The position numbers and the translations under genes were made by a program. From assembly GCA_026390575.1 (NCBI GenBank), contig JAPLFR010000006.1, positions 267,567-331,566 of the forward strand: a DNA stretch of 64,000 nt, read 5' to 3'. The notes beneath the pieces are model-generated. The model saw only the letters and a program-made list of their open reading frames with translations. It was not told where the DNA came from and did not search any database. Below, piece by piece: positions 9,409-18,792 of this stretch. The stretch comes from Ignavibacteriales bacterium (GTDB lineage Bacteria > Bacteroidota > Ignavibacteria > UBA10030). Position 1 is the first letter of the stretch; every line of letters starts with the position of its first letter.

Positions 9409-12400
9409 TCAGTATGTTGGTAAAACTTGTTCTTCCTGAACAATCGCCAGCTTCAGGATTTTATTTTTCCCAAGATCCGGCATTTCGATATGGGCGATAT
9501 ACATACCACTTGCTACTGGCAATGCTTTGTCATTCCGAAGATCCCATCTGACAAATTGACCCCGGATGGATGTCGGTGATATCGTTTTCACCAACACTCC
9601 TGCCATATTAAATATCCGAATTGTTGCATTTGGGGGAAGATGTGTAAATTGTACCCATTTGTTCAACCGATTGGTTTCTCTCTTATTGACACCATAATAA
9701 GGATTCGGAAATACCTTGATATCATCCACCTCTTGTTTTGCTGACGCTGTTTGATTTGTAAGATTCATGAAATCCTGGGTATTAATAATATATTTATCCG
9801 CATTGGCCGATGGTGTTAACACAGGCGGGATGTTTGCCCAGATCGTCATTACATCACCGTTGACAAAAAGTGGGTTTGCATCACTAAGCCTTTGTGGCCA
9901 CATTTCATATATCATATCAAGGTTTCCGGAATTCATCGTCGTCGCTGTATAATCAATATGATGCGTACCACTTACATCCGGCAGAGTGCCATCATAATCG
10001 GAGCTTAAAATTCCCAGATATTCCCGATCAGAACCTGCTGCCGTTGTTGGGCCCCAAATATTATCGTGAGCTGCTCTTCCGTTTTGTTCTGCAGCACATA
10101 CATTTACTTGTCTTGGGAGAGCATTCGGATCCGTGATATCGTACACTTTTCCCGGAAATGTGCCATAAGCAACATATCCATAATTGGGCGAACCACCCCT
10201 TAGGTAGATATAACATTTCTGCTGCTGAGCTGGATCATTACTAAAAACAATTTTAATGTTCTTGAGACACTGACTTGGAAGCAGAGAGCTTCCTGAAAAA
10301 TTCAATCCCAGATCTAATCCATGTCCAAAGGCCTGAAATCCTGCGCTCAAGCCGCCAATATTTAAATTTGCGGTTGGTGTATACGTGACACTATTGATTT
10401 CCAGAGTGTTACCGTACAGATACCATGGAATTCCATTGAGCTTCCATTGCAGTCCATCTTTTATTATTGAATTATTCGCAGTTGTAAATCCTCGCTCAAT
10501 ATACAGGACGGAGTCTTTGGTCACATCACGCAATTTCCATTTTACATTTGGTTGATTAACGGAAATAGGATTTGCTGTGGTTTCATCCAAACCATCTGCT
10601 AAAGAAGAATCCGTAGCAAAAAATGTCACTTCATATTGATGCCCTGTGAGAAGATCCGGACTCACAACCGTGGGTGATATTCCAAGAGTTGAAACACCCG
10701 TCGAATGGTTCACAGGAAGAATTTGACCATGAGTAGATTGAACTACTGTACCAGGGTTCTGTCTATGCGGAATCACCGTATTGACCAAGACTCTGCTTTC
10801 CAGATATGAAAATGGGGAAGTAAAGCTTGCATCGTAGCCGTATGCGGTGACGACAAAATAGTATTCCTGTCCGTTGACTAACGGCCGTCGTCTCAGAGCA
10901 TCCTGTGTAATAGTGAGATAACGCTTGATGCCGTTGTTGGATCCAAACATTTTCGGAACACTGACAACATACCCGCTGTTCGGATCAACTTCATTATTAT
11001 AGATAACGGTCATAGGATCAGCGAGATCATACGTCACTAATCGTACACCTTCGCTGAGCGCTGAACTGGGAGATGGAAGTTGATAGACATTGTACCCCTC
11101 AAACACAAATGTTTTGCTCCGATAATTTTCCAGCTCAGTGTATTTTTGCTCATCTTCTCCCCAATTCAGAGTAATTTGATTATCTGATTCGGTGATGCTG
11201 ACTTGTGGAGCTAAAGGCGGTGTCGGCAAGTCAAACAATTGGTTCATCGCATATTGAGAGAATGTTGTGTTGTATTTCATCACTTGAACGCTCGAAATAT
11301 TGTTTGATCCCATTCCCGCAACAAAAGCAACTACTACTTCAGCCGTGTCACGATATTGAATAGTAATTGGACCATGGACACTCAACATTCTACGATCGCC
11401 GGACTGTAAATCAATTCCATCAATCCATCCCAATCCTTTCGTTGGATCACCCGGCATACAAAATGGGGTTACAATGTTATTTCTTGTACAGTATGCGGAC
11501 GATGAATAAAAGGGTGTTCCTGCCGGATATTCCGGACGAGGAATCATTCCCCGCATAAGATTGAACCATTGGTTTGTTCCGGAGAATGTCCCGTCATCAG
11601 GATCGCTGATCGGAGAATTTGAAGCAAAGAAACTAAACGCTGTCATCGGTCGTGACAGGTAATATCTATATCCCTTTCTCCATTGGAAACTTACGATCGC
11701 GCTGTCAGAAGGGTTGCCGGTATATCCTGCTATGCCCTGTAAAAAGGCATATCCACCTGCTGGAACAGCCAGTCCTCTTGCCTGATACTTATTATCATTG
11801 GGCGTTGAATTATAGACATATCCTAAATTGAGCAAAGAGTCACTGCCTACGAAGTCATCACCCGCATCTCCGTTATCAGGATCAGACCATTGAACGACAT
11901 AAAAACTGTCGATTCGTGCGGTTGCTGGTGTCGCAGGAAGACCTTTATAAATCAGTTTCACATGTTTAAAGATAATGTCATTCAACGGTGTAGATGAAGC
12001 GTATGCCCACACCGTCATTTGTTGTTCTATACCTATCGGCGGTGAACCGCCCAATCGTGCCGTAGCAGATGGATCGAGATCATTGCAGACATACCAAATC
12101 GTTTTTGTTGCACCGGGAATCCCGGGTTTATGATGCGGATTGTTATAATCATATACCGCGTCATACCGTGTAATTTTTACGGTATCCACGTACCATGGCG
12201 CTCCTGATGAGGCAGGCCATTCTATCCAATCGCGAAAATAACTTTCAGCAACCGCCTGGATTTGTGCGGCAGTTGGCGTTCCAACCATAAAAAACGTCGC
12301 TGCATCAGAAACAAGATTCGGCCATTTATCCGGTGTCAACCCCGGCGGCATATCACCTCTTACACCATAGGGTCTGACGGAAGCCGGAGTTACAGATTCT

Positions 12401-12789
12401 GCACCTGTAGTTCTCCCGGATGCATCGGAAAGAATTCTTCCCGGTGATGTTCCATTGAAATAGGTGTTCCCCGTTACGCGAAGCGGATCCGAGGATAAAC
12501 CATCGCGGACAAAACCGCCGAACACAATTCCTTCCATGTAAATAATACCCACTCCTGACTGTTTCGGATATTCGCCATTCCATGCTTGCTGAATAGTTTG
12601 CGGGAACGATCCGTCCCCGTTGACCCAGCTGGTCACGTTATTCGCATTCATCATAGCACTGGATACGAGCGTACTTGTTTTCGCAAGACCCTGGTTTTGC
12701 TGATGAGTCTTTTCTTTCGCAGGAGCGGCAAGGAATCCGAACGCAACTGCCCCGATTAACATCATGATCATTTTTCTATGAGACTTCAT
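9409..12789 (-). CDS. T9SS type A sorting-domain surface protein
   Basis: A 1126-residue exported protein. The N-terminal signal peptide ends near FLAAPAKEK. The last ~95 residues form a T9SS C-terminal sorting domain: DDIKVFPNPYYGVN, then ATIRIFNMAGVLVKTI, WDLRNDKALPVASGMYI and KILKLAIVQEEQ. By family knowledge such domains direct passage through the type IX secretion pore and attachment to the cell surface. The centre contains fibronectin-III-like segments (APQVSITESDNQITLNWGED, YYFVVTAYGYD). The start is preceded by AGGAGA. The gene lies between a TonB receptor and a PorV-like barrel, and its N-terminus resembles the large protein at the left edge. Enzymatic function is not apparent. Confidence 0.9.
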   Translation of the reverse strand: MKSHRKMIMMLIGAVAFGFLAAPAKEKTHQQNQGLAKTSTLVSSAMMNANNVTSWVNGDGSFPQTIQQAWNGEYPKQSGVGIIYMEGIVFGGFVRDGLSSDPLRVTGNTYFNGTSPGRILSDASGRTTGAESVTPASVRPYGVRGDMPPGLTPDKWPNLVSDAATFFMVGTPTAAQIQAVAESYFRDWIEWPASSGAPWYVDTVKITRYDAVYDYNNPHHKPGIPGATKTIWYVCNDLDPSATARLGGSPPIGIEQQMTVWAYASSTPLNDIIFKHVKLIYKGLPATPATARIDSFYVVQWSDPDNGDAGDDFVGSDSLLNLGYVYNSTPNDNKYQARGLAVPAGGYAFLQGIAGYTGNPSDSAIVSFQWRKGYRYYLSRPMTAFSFFASNSPISDPDDGTFSGTNQWFNLMRGMIPRPEYPAGTPFYSSSAYCTRNNIVTPFCMPGDPTKGLGWIDGIDLQSGDRRMLSVHGPITIQYRDTAEVVVAFVAGMGSNNISSVQVMKYNTTFSQYAMNQLFDLPTPPLAPQVSITESDNQITLNWGEDEQKYTELENYRSKTFVFEGYNVYQLPSPSSALSEGVRLVTYDLADPMTVIYNNEVDPNSGYVVSVPKMFGSNNGIKRYLTITQDALRRRPLVNGQEYYFVVTAYGYDASFTSPFSYLESRVLVNTVIPHRQNPGTVVQSTHGQILPVNHSTGVSTLGISPTVVSPDLLTGHQYEVTFFATDSSLADGLDETTANPISVNQPNVKWKLRDVTKDSVLYIERGFTTANNSIIKDGLQWKLNGIPWYLYGNTLEINSVTYTPTANLNIGGLSAGFQAFGHGLDLGLNFSGSSLLPSQCLKNIKIVFSNDPAQQQKCYIYLRGGSPNYGYVAYGTFPGKVYDITDPNALPRQVNVCAAEQNGRAAHDNIWGPTTAAGSDREYLGILSSDYDGTLPDVSGTHHIDYTATTMNSGNLDMIYEMWPQRLSDANPLFVNGDVMTIWANIPPVLTPSANADKYIINTQDFMNLTNQTASAKQEVDDIKVFPNPYYGVNKRETNRLNKWVQFTHLPPNATIRIFNMAGVLVKTISPTSIRGQFVRWDLRNDKALPVASGMYIAHIEMPDLGKNKILKLAIVQEEQVLPTY

Positions 12790-12826
12790 ATCATCGTTCT
12801 CCTAAACATTCAAGGACGTTTTGATG

Positions 12827-15793
12827 TTATAATTCAATTTTTGCACCGACGCGCAATATGCGCGGGATTCCAAAATTCACATACCCATTCTGACGGAATT
12901 GGTTTTGATTATTCGCCAGGTTCATCACTTCGTATAGCTGCTGATACGTTGCACCATACGTGCTCACGGTATTTGCGCTTGCAACAGGATCACTCAACCA
13001 TCCATCATCATATGCATTTCCCGTCCGGTAATAGACATTGGTGACGTTCTTGGTATTCAGCAAATTCTGGACATAGACATACACGTTGAAATTGACAGAG
13101 CCAACGGAGAATGATTTGTCTACGCGCAGATCAAGCTGATACACCCATGGTGTGACAGAATTATTAATCGGTTCCAAAGGGAACCTTGAACGGGAATCGG
13201 CATCGTTCAGGATGGCACCAAGGTCTGTGCCTTGTTGCCCCCCTGTCCCTGTACTATGAGTATAAGGATGTCCCGAATTGAAGGTGAACAGGAGGTTGAA
13301 TCCCAAATCTGAAAGAACAGCACCTCCCTCACCCTTACCCCAGCGATAATCCAATGAAATCGATCCGCGATGGGTCTGACTAAAATCCAGAGGCACGACT
13401 TGACTTGGCATGACTTCGCCGCCTGTCACATTCAGCAGACCGGCAGCACTGTTTGCAAATGAATTCGTTCCTCGAGAATCTTGCAGCGTATAATTCAACT
13501 GCGCCTGTATCCGATGGATTCTCCTGATCCGTAGACTCAATTCCATTCCCATGACACTTTGAAAATCACCGTTTGCATACGCATAGTGAGATGGCGTTGT
13601 TGAATTTGTCGGTTGAGCATTCCATACCATCTGTAATTGTCCGGTGATGTCCTTATAGAATCCCGTTATGTCGAAAGCAGAGACATCACTAAATTGTTGC
13701 GAAAAACCAACTTCATATTGGGTTGTCCTGGAAGGTTCGATATTGTATCCGACAACATTTGTGAAGTACCTTGTATTTTGGAAAATATACACAGTCGCTG
13801 CTCGTCCTCTATACATATTATAGAGCGGTGGTGCTTCTACATATTTTCCGTATTGCAGATGAAAGACTGTTCTGTCTGACGCAGGAAACGAGAATCCTAA
13901 ACGCGGTTCGAGGTATGAAAATGCTTTTCCGGTTGTTGGATTATCGAATGTGTAATTTTGAGCATCGTATCCAAAATCAGCAATATTCGAAGCTGACCAA
14001 CCCTTGATATCCATAACATCCGCGCGCAATCCGGCAGTGATGATCAGGTCGGATAATTCAAGCCGATCTTGTATATACGCGCTTAAAAATGTCGGATGCT
14101 TCGGTCCATCCAGACCGCTGCTCATTGGATTACCAAATTCATCAAAACCATAATTATTGACTTGACTGTTTGCACGCAGCATACGGGCGAACAATACGGG
14201 ATCTCGTGCTAAGTCGGGATTCGTAAGGACATTCGTGTAGATCGTTGTCGGATCAAGATCAAAATGAGAGATCGTCCAGTATTGATACGAACTGCCCATT
14301 TTGAATTCATGTTTGCCCATAATCGAGGTCAGCGCAACAGATCCCTCCAACTTTTGGTTTTGGTCTTTATTATAGGACTGAGCAAAGTTGGTAACGACGG
14401 GATATCCCGGGCGGTAGAAAACGAAACCATTAAAATTATAATTCTGCGGGGGTGACGTAAGCGTTGCATATTGCCAGCCATATGCGGCCGCAGCAATACT
14501 ATCCTGATATTGGATCAGGTTGTCCTTAAACGTTGGATCATACCCTTTTTGTCTTTGATCTACATAATTGATACTTGCTTCTGCAATAGAATTTTTTGAG
14601 AGTGCATAATTCACTTTCCCATTGAAAAGAAAATTGGTGTTGTCTGCAACCGGATATCGATCTAAGCAAAACATGTATCGTTGCTGGTTATTATTTGAAT
14701 TCTTCGACCATGTAAAAGCACTTGCCAGTCTGACCTGGAGAGGTTTAAAATCCAGCAGGACTGTTCCATTGACCGAATATCGATTGTTGATCCGCCCCCG
14801 GACATTTCCATTTTCCCAGTTCATGAGCGCCGAATCGCCGGCTTGTCCGCCGCTTGTGCCATTATCATACAGGTATCCAAAATTAGCACCCTCGTAGAAC
14901 CAAATATTGTTTTGGTCGCGCGCAAACTGATTTTCAAATGCACCGAATACTTTTATTTTTTCTCCAAAGAGTGGGGTACCTACTGTTAGCACATAATCGG
15001 AATATCCATAGGAGTATGTTCCTAAAAACTTTTTGCCGGGATAATTTCCGAAATTATCAGTTTCTGCCTGCAAGACGATTTTGAGATCGGAACCGGCAGT
15101 TTTAAATGTCTGTGCCACAATACCGGCACTCGCGCCGCCAAATTCAGCTCCGAAGCCGCCGGATTGAACGGATACTTCTTCCAATGCTTCTGGAATCGTC
15201 GTAATGAGATTGCCGCTGATATTCGCGCGGACGGTCGTTCCAACAACATCTCTTGTATCGGCACCTTCGATTTGATAACCGGTTTCCTCGTTACGACTGC
15301 CCCTCATATACACAGTGCCGTTTTGAACAACAACACCGGGCTGTATTGAGAAGTACCCTTGCACACCCCTCAAAGGAAGTTTTTCTAATTCTTCGGAGAC
15401 CTGTGTTCGCACAGCATTCGCAGCGCTCTTTTCAATCAGCGGCCTTTCAGCAACGATTGTTATCGATTGAACCTGCACTGAAGTATTCGACAAGGCGAAC
15501 TCGACACTTCGAGTAATACCCCCGACAACCTTTACCCCCGTTAACGTTTTGGTTTGATAACCGATGTATGATGCTCTGATATCATACGTGCCCGCCGGTA
15601 CATTGAGGATGGTAAAACTGCCATCTAAATCCGTCGAGGCGCCAATGGCGGTTCCTTCCAAAGAGATGTTTGCACCAACCAACGGTTCTTTTGTCTCTTC
15701 ATCAGTTATTTTACCGGCAATTTTTCCATACTGGCCATAAAGAACTGTTGAGCCTAGAAAGGATAGGAAAAATATTATTACACATCGTTTCAT
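12827..15793 (-). CDS. TonB-dependent receptor, second copy
   Basis: A 988-residue outer-membrane receptor. A short signal peptide (to about LYGQ, residue 20) is followed by a carboxypeptidase-regulatory domain (KIAGKITDEETKEPLVGANI through IGYQTKTLTG). A plug domain (LRGVQGYFSIQPGVVVQNG, VYMRGSRNEETGYQIEG) and a long barrel ending ILRVGAKIEL complete it. A strong ribosome site (AAAAAGGAGG) sits before the ATG at 15793. It follows the DUF4397 lipoprotein gene by 17 nt and precedes the T9SS protein gene by 37 nt. It shares length and architecture with the receptor at 3109-6090 but is clearly diverged. Substrate unknown. Confidence 0.93.
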   Translation of the reverse strand: MKRCVIIFFLSFLGSTVLYGQYGKIAGKITDEETKEPLVGANISLEGTAIGASTDLDGSFTILNVPAGTYDIRASYIGYQTKTLTGVKVVGGITRSVEFALSNTSVQVQSITIVAERPLIEKSAANAVRTQVSEELEKLPLRGVQGYFSIQPGVVVQNGTVYMRGSRNEETGYQIEGADTRDVVGTTVRANISGNLITTIPEALEEVSVQSGGFGAEFGGASAGIVAQTFKTAGSDLKIVLQAETDNFGNYPGKKFLGTYSYGYSDYVLTVGTPLFGEKIKVFGAFENQFARDQNNIWFYEGANFGYLYDNGTSGGQAGDSALMNWENGNVRGRINNRYSVNGTVLLDFKPLQVRLASAFTWSKNSNNNQQRYMFCLDRYPVADNTNFLFNGKVNYALSKNSIAEASINYVDQRQKGYDPTFKDNLIQYQDSIAAAAYGWQYATLTSPPQNYNFNGFVFYRPGYPVVTNFAQSYNKDQNQKLEGSVALTSIMGKHEFKMGSSYQYWTISHFDLDPTTIYTNVLTNPDLARDPVLFARMLRANSQVNNYGFDEFGNPMSSGLDGPKHPTFLSAYIQDRLELSDLIITAGLRADVMDIKGWSASNIADFGYDAQNYTFDNPTTGKAFSYLEPRLGFSFPASDRTVFHLQYGKYVEAPPLYNMYRGRAATVYIFQNTRYFTNVVGYNIEPSRTTQYEVGFSQQFSDVSAFDITGFYKDITGQLQMVWNAQPTNSTTPSHYAYANGDFQSVMGMELSLRIRRIHRIQAQLNYTLQDSRGTNSFANSAAGLLNVTGGEVMPSQVVPLDFSQTHRGSISLDYRWGKGEGGAVLSDLGFNLLFTFNSGHPYTHSTGTGGQQGTDLGAILNDADSRSRFPLEPINNSVTPWVYQLDLRVDKSFSVGSVNFNVYVYVQNLLNTKNVTNVYYRTGNAYDDGWLSDPVASANTVSTYGATYQQLYEVMNLANNQNQFRQNGYVNFGIPRILRVGAKIEL

Positions 15794-15810
15794 ACAATCC
15801 TCCTTTTTCC

Positions 15811-16521
15811 TTAGTCTTCTTTATAAACTTTAACTTGCAGTGTGTTTCCCTGTTTGTTCCCAAACAGAACGACAGAACTACGTCCTTCTGCTAAAGCAAC
15901 TCGTGCAGCCAGAGTATCTCTGTACACGTTGTACACCGAGAACCGCGGGGAATTGGCAATATCTATTTGGTAATACGTAGTAGCAGTCCCAAATCCGATG
16001 GCGCTCTGCAAAATGTCGGCTGTTGCAGCTACCGTATCAATAAATTTAAATGAAACGCTTGCTGCCGTAGTGTCATGTGACAAGTTGATAAATCGAACAA
16101 GCGCGGCTTGAGGAATGTATGTTTGCGTACCAGGATATGTACGTCTTTCAAATATAAAATTGTAAGTGCGAATTGTATCTCCGTTTAAAGGATCGTACAC
16201 CGCGAAGACAGAATATTTCGAATCATGCGCTAACGCTGTCGTGAGTGTGTCTACACGAGTGCTATAGGTAAATACAAAATTCCGGACACCTGTGGCTAAA
16301 CTTAGATAATCCGATGCTACTCCATAGCCGACACTGGCGACGGTTCCCCCGTCAACATTCACATTCATCGTTCCGAGATTCGCAAGGTTGACAAATTTTG
16401 TTGATGTACGCAGATCCACTGTGGGTATTGTGCCGCTGCTCGTATCGATACAACCGCTTATAGTAACACTTAAGACAATACTCCATAACAGCATCAATCC
16501 ATACTTCAGGAATAATTTCAT
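15811..16521 (-). CDS. DUF4397 lipoprotein
   Basis: A longer frame opens at 16620, but the ATG at 16521 has GGAGG 5 nt upstream and begins a proper lipoprotein signal (MKLFLKYGLMLLWSIVL, lipobox ISGC), so that start is chosen (236 residues). The mature part is two repeated beta-rich segments (TSTKFVNLANLGTMNVNVDG and ALVRFINLSHDTTAASVSF), the usual layout of DUF4397 proteins. It is the first gene of the unit with the second TonB receptor, the T9SS protein and the PorV-like barrel. A surface lipoprotein accessory to that receptor is a reasonable inference. No activity is known. Confidence 0.78.
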   Translation of the reverse strand: MKLFLKYGLMLLWSIVLSVTISGCIDTSSGTIPTVDLRTSTKFVNLANLGTMNVNVDGGTVASVGYGVASDYLSLATGVRNFVFTYSTRVDTLTTALAHDSKYSVFAVYDPLNGDTIRTYNFIFERRTYPGTQTYIPQAALVRFINLSHDTTAASVSFKFIDTVAATADILQSAIGFGTATTYYQIDIANSPRFSVYNVYRDTLAARVALAEGRSSVVLFGNKQGNTLQVKVYKED

Positions 16522-16644
16522 ATTTCCTCCATAGCAGTAATGGCATGACAGATTTTGTTTTAATGTACTTTCTGATTGAAGAGAAGAATGGTTTTCCATC
16601 AACGAAATTTTGAGTTTCATTCTGATTGTATCTTCTTCAGTATA

Positions 16645-16743
16645 TAAAAAAATATCTGCTGCAGATTAATTTCTTGGTCGCTCAGTAGTCCTAAGAAGGA
16701 GGTGGCCTACGTTGTGAACGTCTCAAGTGCCGCAGCAGATATT
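16645..16743 (-). terminator. long stem-loop with T-run upstream of the DUF4397 operon
   Basis: A perfect 12-bp inverted repeat, AATATCTGCTGC (16651-16662) and GCAGCAGATATT (16732-16743), encloses 69 nt. Read on minus, the closing arm runs straight into seven T residues. The loop contains a small ACGTTCACAACGT hairpin. It lies between the HEAT gene stop (16920) and the DUF4397 start (16521). It may terminate HEAT-gene transcripts or act as an attenuator in the leader of the downstream operon. Confidence 0.5.
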
Positions 16744-16919
16744 CTCTTTCATCGATTTCATTGCATTCGGTTTTATATGAGGATACTGATCCTTCTGAGA
16801 CCACCTCATCGTCATTCTGAGTGCAATATACTAAGTCATGTATCTGTCAAACAATTCATTTGGGATGGATCCTTTTTCTCGTGTGATGAACTGCCATTTT
16901 TTAGTGATAAACTGTTTTT
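16744..16919. other. intergenic leader region, no gene seen
   Basis: On minus this stretch contains TTGACA (16848-16853) followed after 14 nt by TATATT, a possible but tightly spaced promoter, and an ATGAGG...CCTCAT arm. No coding frame with a ribosome site was seen. Confidence 0.35.
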
Positions 16920-17369
16920 CTATCGAGGTTCTTTCACTTCGGCTAAAACTGCCTGATCTACATCCCTAAAAACGAAGGAACCTTGTTTCACTTTGTTTTC
17001 GTAATACCATGCACAAACAAGTTTTGTTTTGCAGCAGCTATTGAATTCCGCTTCCCGCTTCACAGCAAATGTTCCTCTGGCATCACCGATGTTGCAGAGT
17101 GCCCAGGCTGCAGCCGTTTTTAATTTAAAATTATCGCTTTGTCTCAGCAGTGCCATGAGTGGAATAACTGCCTGTGAAGATTTGAGATCGCCCAGCATCA
17201 AGGCACAGCTGTACCGTAAGCCTTCGTTCGTAGAGTTCAATCCTACAAGAAGATTCTCTTCTATCAGCGCTTGATCGGCCTTTGCCGGCAGTACCGGATC
17301 TTCCGCAAACACACGTGTCACCGCAATGGACAGCAATACGGTGATGGTTAACGCACATTTTGTTTTCAT
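16920..17369 (-). CDS. exported HEAT-repeat protein
   Basis: A 149-residue protein with a signal peptide (cleavage near RVFAED) and two to three HEAT-like helical repeats (GLRYSCALMLGDLKSSQAVI; LKTAAAWALCNIGD). These repeats usually form protein-binding scaffolds. Three cysteines sit near the C-terminal part (EFNSCCKTKLVCAW) and may form a disulfide or a metal site. A strong ribosome site (AGGAGG) precedes the ATG. It seems monocistronic, with 278 nt separating it from the LytTR gene upstream. Function unknown. Confidence 0.78.
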   Translation of the reverse strand: MKTKCALTITVLLSIAVTRVFAEDPVLPAKADQALIEENLLVGLNSTNEGLRYSCALMLGDLKSSQAVIPLMALLRQSDNFKLKTAAAWALCNIGDARGTFAVKREAEFNSCCKTKLVCAWYYENKVKQGSFVFRDVDQAVLAEVKEPR

Positions 17370-17648
17370 ACATACCTCCTGTGATGAATTGGTATACTAT
17401 TCATCTCCTCCAGCAGCAACGTACGTATGGAAAAATTGATTTGAAACAAGAATGGGATGAAGTGTAAGGACTAAGTGATGAGGTTAATATTTCTGAAGAT
17501 AAACTGCCGCAGGTTTATTGAATAAGAAGTATCTTGGTTAAGAGTTTTTCCAGTCTGCTATTGATATACTTTCACTAATGATGAATCTCGTTCATGGAAG
17601 TTTATACGGAATTGGTTTCATAGAATTTCTGTTTGACACTTACATTCG

Positions 17649-18518
17649 TTAGACTATCTGGTTGAGAATCTGCTCAACGTTTTCGCGATAGCCCCGGCTG
17701 GAAAAAATCTTGGTATTACCACTGAGCAGAATCATATACGTACCGTTGAAATACGAACGCAACTCTTTGATCGATTGGATATTGACAATGGTTGAGCGAT
17801 GAATACGGAAAAATTGTTTTGGATTCAGCCGTTCTTCCAACTGATTCATTTTAATGCGCAGCAAATGTTTTACTGTTCCCGCATGCAACGTTACATAATT
17901 TCCTTCCGCCTGGATCCAATCGATGGATGTGGTCTCCACAAAATAAATACGTCCATTATTTTTAATGGTGAGTCTATCGAGTGACCCTGCCGGCTGAAGA
18001 TCCTTTTTCTGTTGTTCAATCAATTGAATGATTGAATCCAATCTTGAATCAGTTTCCTGCCTCCGGCGCTGACGAATGCGATCTGCAACCCGCTCTATCG
18101 CTTCACGGATATTGAATTCATTGATTGGTTTCAATACATAATCTGCTGCTTGCACTTTAAACGCATCCAAAGCATATTTTTCATACGCTGTGACAAAAAC
18201 AATGCAGGGATCCCCTTTCTCCATCAACCGCTGAGCGAGTTCCATTCCATTTAATCGCGGCATTTCAATATCAAGAAAAATAAGATCCGGACGAATTTTG
18301 GAAAGCATTTCTATTGCTTCTTCACCATTCGAACACTCGCCAATCACTTCTACATCCGATACTTCTTCCAACGCCCGTCGCATTGCCCGACGCGCCAAAG
18401 CCTCATCATCCACGATTGCCACACGGATCGTTTTGGCATCCTCTTTTCTCGTAGGTCCTTTTGCTACGGACAACTGTTCTGCAGAGGGAGGAGAAATATT
18501 TTCATGAAATCCATTCAT
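17649..18518 (-). CDS. LytTR-family response regulator
   Basis: A 289-residue DNA-binding regulator. After about 30 unconserved residues comes a receiver domain (IRVAIVDDEALARRAM; phospho-acceptor Asp about residue 83 in LIFLDIEMP; TAYEKYALDAF; switch Lys in DYVLKPI). The C-terminus is a LytTR DNA-binding domain (DWIQAEGNYVTLHAG, FFRIHRSTIVNI, YMILLSGNTKIFSSRGYREN). It is the last gene of a minus-strand group with the small membrane protein and the DUF5916 protein. The cognate kinase is probably one of the LytS-type kinases encoded divergently at 21660-23853. Confidence 0.93.
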   Translation of the reverse strand: MNGFHENISPPSAEQLSVAKGPTRKEDAKTIRVAIVDDEALARRAMRRALEEVSDVEVIGECSNGEEAIEMLSKIRPDLIFLDIEMPRLNGMELAQRLMEKGDPCIVFVTAYEKYALDAFKVQAADYVLKPINEFNIREAIERVADRIRQRRRQETDSRLDSIIQLIEQQKKDLQPAGSLDRLTIKNNGRIYFVETTSIDWIQAEGNYVTLHAGTVKHLLRIKMNQLEERLNPKQFFRIHRSTIVNIQSIKELRSYFNGTYMILLSGNTKIFSSRGYRENVEQILNQIV

Positions 18519-18553
18519 CCGGAATCCCTATTAATCATTCATACCTCTTCTTC

Positions 18554-18715
18554 CTAAGGCATACGTTCAACAAAAAACCGTAAAAGGATAAATGCCCCGA
18601 TGGAGAGCACGGCCAGGAGAAACAAAATAACAATGATTCTCTGCGGTTTTCTCCGCTGATGAGTTTCCTTGCTATCGGTTTGTTCCCTCTGTTCACCAAG
18701 AGTGCCTGCGTTCAT
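18554..18715 (-). CDS. small single-span membrane protein
   Basis: The ATG at 18715 has AAGGAG 6 nt upstream, so it is preferred over the longer frame opening at 18808. The 53-residue product has a charged N-terminal half (EQREQTDSKETHQRRKPQR) and one hydrophobic helix (IIVILFLLAVLSIGAFILL) near the C-terminus. It lies between the DUF5916 and LytTR genes on the same strand. No family was recognised. It could modulate the neighbouring barrel protein or signalling pair, but nothing in the sequence proves that. Confidence 0.55.
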   Translation of the reverse strand: MNAGTLGEQREQTDSKETHQRRKPQRIIVILFLLAVLSIGAFILLRFFVERMP

Positions 18716-18792
18716 ATAATCTCCTTCAATAAATTGCTTCCAACGAGTACAATGAATCTGGTGGGTACTCGTTCGAAGCTGTGATCGATGTA

